Shown here: piece after piece, positions 6,820-9,844 of the stretch
Layout of the letters: each line of letters starts with the position of its first letter
How positions within the stretch are numbered: position 1 is the stretch's first letter
Source of the DNA: Bacteroidota bacterium
GTDB lineage: Bacteria > Bacteroidota > Bacteroidia > Flavobacteriales > Flavobacteriaceae
DNA length: 9,844 nt
Direction: 5' to 3'
NCBI GenBank assembly: GCA_023437485.1
Contig: JAEZGB010000056.1
Span: forward strand, 1 to 9,844
The notes under the pieces: model-generated
The model's database searches: none
Told to the model about the DNA's origin: nothing
The model's input: only the letters and a program-made list of their open reading frames with translations
Made by a program: the position numbers and the translations under genes

Positions 6820-7071
6820 CAGCGTAGCGGTCTTGTTTCTTGGAGCGCAGCTGTCTTGCTTCCTGCAGCGCAGCGGTCTTTCTTCTTGCAACGCAGCGGT
6901 CTTTCTTCTTTCAAGCAGCGATCTTTCTTCATTCAGCGCAGCGGTCTTGCTTCCTGCAGCGTAGCGGTCTTTCTTCTTGCAGCGCAGCGATCTTTCTTCA
7001 TTCAGCGCAGCGGTCTTGCTTCCTGCAGCGTAGCGGTCTTGCTTCCTGCAGCGTAGCGGTCTTTCCTCTAC
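6820..7071 (+). repeat. Array of eleven 23-bp tandem repeats
   Basis: Units start at 6820, 6843, 6866, 6889, 6912, 6934, 6957, 6980, 7003, 7026 and 7049. All are 23 bp except the 22-bp unit at 6912. The consensus begins CAGCGYAGCGGTCTT and ends in a pyrimidine-rich KCTTCYTG. Two sub-types alternate in part: one with GCTTCCTG, the other with TCTTCTTG or TCTTCATT. There are no spacers between units. The last unit overlaps the fadA stop codon (TAG, 7068-7070 on the minus strand). The array is read on the antisense side by the fad operon transcript. The open frames across it in the + direction arise because the unit lacks stop codons and are not considered genes. Confidence 0.95.
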
Positions 7072-8249
7072 AATACCTCATATATCCCCGCCGCTCCCTG
7101 TCCTGTCCCCACACACATTGTCACCATGCCATACTTTAGGCCGCGCAGTTTCATTTCGTCAAATAGTTGTACCGATAGTTTGGCGCCGGTACAGCCCAAG
7201 GGGTGGCCGAGTGCGATCGCGCCGCCGTTGACGTTAATGATGCCCGGATCAAGGCCCAGCTCACGGATTACGGCCAGTGACTGTGATGCGAAAGCCTCGT
7301 TGAGTTCGATAAGCTGGATGTCTTCCTGTTTCATTCCGGCTTGTTTCAGGGCTTTTGGAATGGCCTTTACCGGCCCGATTCCCATGATGCGCGGTTCAAC
7401 ACCGGCCGAGGCGTAGCTTACCAGCCTGGCGATAGGGGTGAGGCTGAGTTCCTTGACCATCTCTTCGCTCATGATCATCACGAACGCCGCGCCATCGCTC
7501 ATTTGCGACGAGTTCCCCGCGGTGACACTGCCGTCCGCGGCAAAAACAGGCTTTAACTTGGCAAGAGCTTCAAGCGAGGTGTCGGCGCGCGGGCCTTCAT
7601 CTTTGGTCACCGTGTACTTTTTTGTAGCCTTTTTGCCGTTCTCGCCCAAATAGGTCTGTTCGATGTCGATCGGTACGATCTGTTTGTCAAACTTGCCGTC
7701 CTGTTGCGCCTTCAAAGCCTTTTGATGCGATTCATAGGCGAATTTGTCCTGGTCTTCGCGGGAGACGTTGAACTCCTTGGCTACCGCTTCGGCAGTGAGG
7801 CCCATGCCCCAGTAATAATCTTCGTTGCCTTCCTTGGCGAGCGCATAGTCGGGAACGGGCTTGTAACCGCCCATCGGGATAAAACTCATGCTCTCGGCAC
7901 CGCCGGCAATAATGCAGCTCGCCATGCCGGACTGGATCTTTGCCGTGGCCATGCCAATGGTCTCAATCCCCGAGGCGCAATACCGGTTTACGGTCACACC
8001 CGGAACATCGTGTATCTTCAATCCCATCAATGAGATAAGCCGCGCCATGTTAAGTCCCTGTTCAGCTTCGGGCATCGCGTTGCCCACCATGACATCGTCA
8101 ATGCGCGACTTGTCAAAATCAGGCAATGAGGCCATCATGTGCTGTATGGTTTCCGCCGCGAGTTCGTCGGGCCGCTTGAACCTGAACACCCCTTTTGGCG
8201 CTTTACCAACCGCGGTACGGAATCCGGAAACGATGTATGCTGTTTTCAT
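7068..8249 (-). CDS. fadA: Acetyl-CoA C-acyltransferase (3-ketoacyl-CoA thiolase)
   Basis: This 393-residue enzyme performs the last step of beta-oxidation, cleaving 3-ketoacyl-CoA with CoA to acetyl-CoA and a shortened acyl-CoA. Thiolase landmarks are complete: nucleophile Cys91 in NRYCASGIE, NEAFA (317-321), catalytic His349 in GGAIALGHPLGCTGA, and the second catalytic Cys379 in CVGTGQGAAGIYE. The length matches bacterial FadA (about 390). Start ATG 8249 is preceded by an AT-rich leader (AAACATATATT) without a Shine-Dalgarno sequence, usual for Bacteroidota. The gene follows fadN by 146 bp. This spacer contains two 23-bp repeat units and a pyrimidine tract (purine-rich in the mRNA). Its stop codon lies inside the last unit of the downstream repeat array, so the gene is bracketed by inverted copies of one repeat family. 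Reading frame and catalytic residues look intact. Confidence 0.96.
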   Translation of the reverse strand: MKTAYIVSGFRTAVGKAPKGVFRFKRPDELAAETIQHMMASLPDFDKSRIDDVMVGNAMPEAEQGLNMARLISLMGLKIHDVPGVTVNRYCASGIETIGMATAKIQSGMASCIIAGGAESMSFIPMGGYKPVPDYALAKEGNEDYYWGMGLTAEAVAKEFNVSREDQDKFAYESHQKALKAQQDGKFDKQIVPIDIEQTYLGENGKKATKKYTVTKDEGPRADTSLEALAKLKPVFAADGSVTAGNSSQMSDGAAFVMIMSEEMVKELSLTPIARLVSYASAGVEPRIMGIGPVKAIPKALKQAGMKQEDIQLIELNEAFASQSLAVIRELGLDPGIINVNGGAIALGHPLGCTGAKLSVQLFDEMKLRGLKYGMVTMCVGTGQGAAGIYEVL

Positions 8250-8266
8250 AATATATGTTTAAATTT

Positions 8267-8312
8267 TTAGAAGAAAGATCGCTGCGCTGCAAGATGCAAG
8301 ACCGCTTTGCTG
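8267..8312 (-). repeat. Two 23-bp repeat units, inverted relative to the large array
   Basis: On the minus strand, 8312-8290 reads CAGCAAAGCGGTCTTGC..., directly followed by 8289-8267 reading CAGCGCAGCGATCTTTC.... Both belong to the same family as the array at 6820-7071, but on the opposite strand. The stretch 8270-8294 is an exact 25-nt reverse complement of 6975-6999 in that array. The units lie about 20-60 bp upstream of the fadA start codon, within the transcribed spacer. Confidence 0.9.
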
Positions 8313-8341
8313 AAAGAGGCAAAACAGGAAAATGTGGTTCG

Positions 8342-8397
8342 TTTTTTCTTTTTTCTTTTTTCTTTTTTCTTTCCTCTTTCTTCTTTCCTCTTCTTCT
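8342..8397. repeat. Polypyrimidine tract with four TTTTTTC repeats
   Basis: From 8342 to 8397 the + strand contains only T and C. It starts with four perfect TTTTTTC units (8342-8369) and continues with mixed CTT/CCT motifs up to the fadN stop codon (TAG, 8396-8398). In the fad transcript it is a purine-only stretch directly after fadN. TCTTTCTTCT at 8375-8384 is the exact reverse complement of 8269-8278, so the spacer could fold into a weak hairpin. Confidence 0.85.
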
Positions 8398-9844
8398 AAT
8401 TTCTCAACGGTTTTCCCTTCGTCAACATAAACTGTATCCTTTCCAGGGTTTTGCGTTCGGTGCAAAGCGACAGGAATGCCTCGCGCTCGAGGTCGAGCAG
8501 GTATTGTTCCGATACCAACGTAGGTTCCGATAAATCGCCGCCAGCCATGACATAGGCGAGCTTGTTGGCGATCTTCTTATCGTGTTCCGATATGAATTTT
8601 CCGGCCTCCATCGAATCGGTTCCCACCAAGAACATTCCCAGGGCCTGTTTGCCCAGAACCTTGACATCCTTGCGGCGGACGGGTTGGGTATAACCGGCCT
8701 CGGCCATCACGAGCGCATGTTTTTTTGCCTCAGCGATTTGCCGGTCGCGGTTCACCACGACAATGTCCTTGCCTTTTTGCAGGATTCCCAAATCATAGGC
8801 TTCGTAAGCCGATGTCGAGACCTTAGCCATGCCGATGGTAAGGAAGTATTCCTGCAGCACGTTGAGTTCCACGTCGTTTTTGCGGAAGGTATCGGATGCG
8901 CGAAGCGCCATTTCCTTGCTTCCGCCGCCGCCCGGGATTACCCCGACGCCAAACTCGACCAATCCTATGTAACTCTCGGCCGCGGCCACAACCTTATCGG
9001 CATGCATGCTCATCTCGCATCCGCCGCCCAGGGTCATCCCGTGCGGGGCTACAACAACTGGAATGGCCGAATAGCGCACCCGCATCATCGTATCCTGAAA
9101 CAGTTTGATGGCCATGTTGAGTTCATCGTATTCCTGTTCGACGGCCATCATGAAGATCATCCCGATATTTGCACCAACAGAGAAATTTGCACCCTGGTTC
9201 CCAATCACAAGTCCGCCAAAATCCTTCTCGGCCAATTCAATTGCCTTATTGATCCCTTGCAGCACGCCGCCGCCAATGGTGTTCATTTTTGACCTGAACT
9301 CAAGGTTTAATATTCCGTCGCCAAGATCCTGGATAACAGCATCTGAGTTGCCCCAAACCTTTTTGCTTTCGCGAATATTTTCCAGGATGATGAACGAGTC
9401 CTGTCCGGGAATCTTCTTATGTGTCGCCGATTCAGGATCGTAGTAATATTTTAGGCCGTCCCGGATTTGATAAAACGATGCGTCAGGCTTTTCGGCAAGT
9501 TTCAAGACCCAGCCGGCGGGCTCCTTGCCATCGGCGCGGATGAGTTCGATTCCCTTGGCAATCCCGACGGAATCCCAAATCTCAAACGGGCCGTTCTCCC
9601 ACCCAAACCCGGCCTTCATCGCGTCGTCAATCTTGTAAAGTTCGTTGGAAATTTCGGGGACGCGGTTGGCCACGTAGGCAAACATCCCCGCAAAATTTTT
9701 CCGGTAAAATTCTCCTGCCTTGTCCTTGCCCGTAATCAGGACTTTGAAGCGGTCAATGGGTTTGTCGATGGATTTGGTGAGCTCGAGCGTTGCAAACTGT
9801 GCCTTTTTTTGCGGGCGGTACTGCATCGTCTCCAGGTCCAGCGC
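8396..9844 (-). CDS. fadN: 3-hydroxyacyl-CoA dehydrogenase/enoyl-CoA hydratase, C-terminal part (5' end outside window)
   Basis: The frame is open to the window edge; the methionine at 9826 is internal (preceded by ALDLET). About 482 residues are visible. The first ~165 contain the end of the 3-hydroxyacyl-CoA dehydrogenase region, including a C-terminal helical-domain motif (GFGWENGPFEIWDSVG). A crotonase-fold enoyl-CoA hydratase domain follows (about 170-385): the oxyanion-hole segment NFSVGANIG, then LGGGCEM with Glu277 and GLVEFGVGVIPGGGG with Glu297 (numbered from the first visible residue), matching the two catalytic glutamates of crotonase. The last ~100 residues are a helical tail. 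The order dehydrogenase then hydratase is that of B. subtilis FadN (about 790 aa) and the reverse of E. coli FadB. The protein hydrates enoyl-CoA and oxidises the 3-hydroxyacyl-CoA, feeding the thiolase encoded next. The NAD-binding domain would lie beyond the window. Confidence 0.93.
   Translation of the reverse strand, partial: ALDLETMQYRPQKKAQFATLELTKSIDKPIDRFKVLITGKDKAGEFYRKNFAGMFAYVANRVPEISNELYKIDDAMKAGFGWENGPFEIWDSVGIAKGIELIRADGKEPAGWVLKLAEKPDASFYQIRDGLKYYYDPESATHKKIPGQDSFIILENIRESKKVWGNSDAVIQDLGDGILNLEFRSKMNTIGGGVLQGINKAIELAEKDFGGLVIGNQGANFSVGANIGMIFMMAVEQEYDELNMAIKLFQDTMMRVRYSAIPVVVAPHGMTLGGGCEMSMHADKVVAAAESYIGLVEFGVGVIPGGGGSKEMALRASDTFRKNDVELNVLQEYFLTIGMAKVSTSAYEAYDLGILQKGKDIVVVNRDRQIAEAKKHALVMAEAGYTQPVRRKDVKVLGKQALGMFLVGTDSMEAGKFISEHDKKIANKLAYVMAGGDLSEPTLVSEQYLLDLEREAFLSLCTERKTLERIQFMLTKGKPLRN

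Noticed and set aside
6820..7071. CRISPR array
   Set aside because: Units are directly adjacent without spacers, vary in sequence, and no cas genes are nearby.
6799..7139. Two + strand open frames across the repeat array encoding a QRSGLASCS-type repetitive protein
   Set aside because: The 23-bp unit has no stop codon in these frames, so they open by themselves. The translation is a frame-rotating copy of the DNA repeat, with no start context or domain, and one frame runs into the fadA 3' end antisense.
6820..8312. Composite transposon made of repeat arrays around fadA
   Set aside because: There is no transposase or integrase and no target-site duplication visible, and fadA belongs to the operon in its normal place. 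The inverted copies are reported as repeats only.
8259..8465. A 68-residue minus strand frame rich in Glu, Lys and Arg
   Set aside because: Its composition comes from the purine-rich spacer. It overlaps the fadN 3' end in another frame and has no family features.

Overview
The window looks like chromosomal DNA of a Bacteroidota member, most likely a flavobacterium. Signs are the close match of several proteins to flavobacterial types (a LETM1-related protein, a DUF4142 lipoprotein beside a tiny lmo0937-type membrane protein, a stand-alone four-helix-bundle S23-type gene), AT-rich leaders with little Shine-Dalgarno sequence, and promoter-like TTTG / TAnnTTTG boxes typical of the Bacteroidota primary sigma factor. 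Taxonomy is inferred from these features only.

Layout. 1-1539 (+): the 3' part of a SulP anion transporter and a complete beta-carbonic anhydrase, a likely bicarbonate/CO2 handling pair. A hairpin at 1542-1567 ends this unit and the convergent unit from the other side. 1566-3313 (-): a Cu,Zn superoxide dismutase lipoprotein (sodC) followed 29 bp later by a LETM1-related protein. 3314-3552: a divergent promoter region. 3553-4327 (+): a DUF4142 lipoprotein and a 53-residue membrane protein, closed by a strong terminator at 4346-4375. 4380-4554: a non-coding block with a roughly 129-nt multi-stem element and five tandem 7-bp repeats.

4582-9844 (-): a fatty acid beta-oxidation operon in the order fadN (3-hydroxyacyl-CoA dehydrogenase/enoyl-CoA hydratase, 5' end outside the window), fadA (thiolase), fadE (acyl-CoA dehydrogenase). 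This is the gene order of the Bacillus subtilis fadNAE operon. Together these enzymes carry out all four steps of the beta-oxidation spiral.

The operon is unusual in its spacers. Between fadA and fadE lies a four-helix-bundle gene broken by a frameshift, next to an array of eleven 23-bp tandem repeats that runs into the fadA stop codon. Two more copies of the same unit lie upstream of fadA in the opposite orientation, so fadA is bracketed by inverted copies that share a perfect 25-nt match. A 56-nt pyrimidine-only tract fills the rest of the fadN-fadA spacer. No complete new defence or mobile system is visible. The repeat family and its link to the S23-type gene are the least explained parts of the window.
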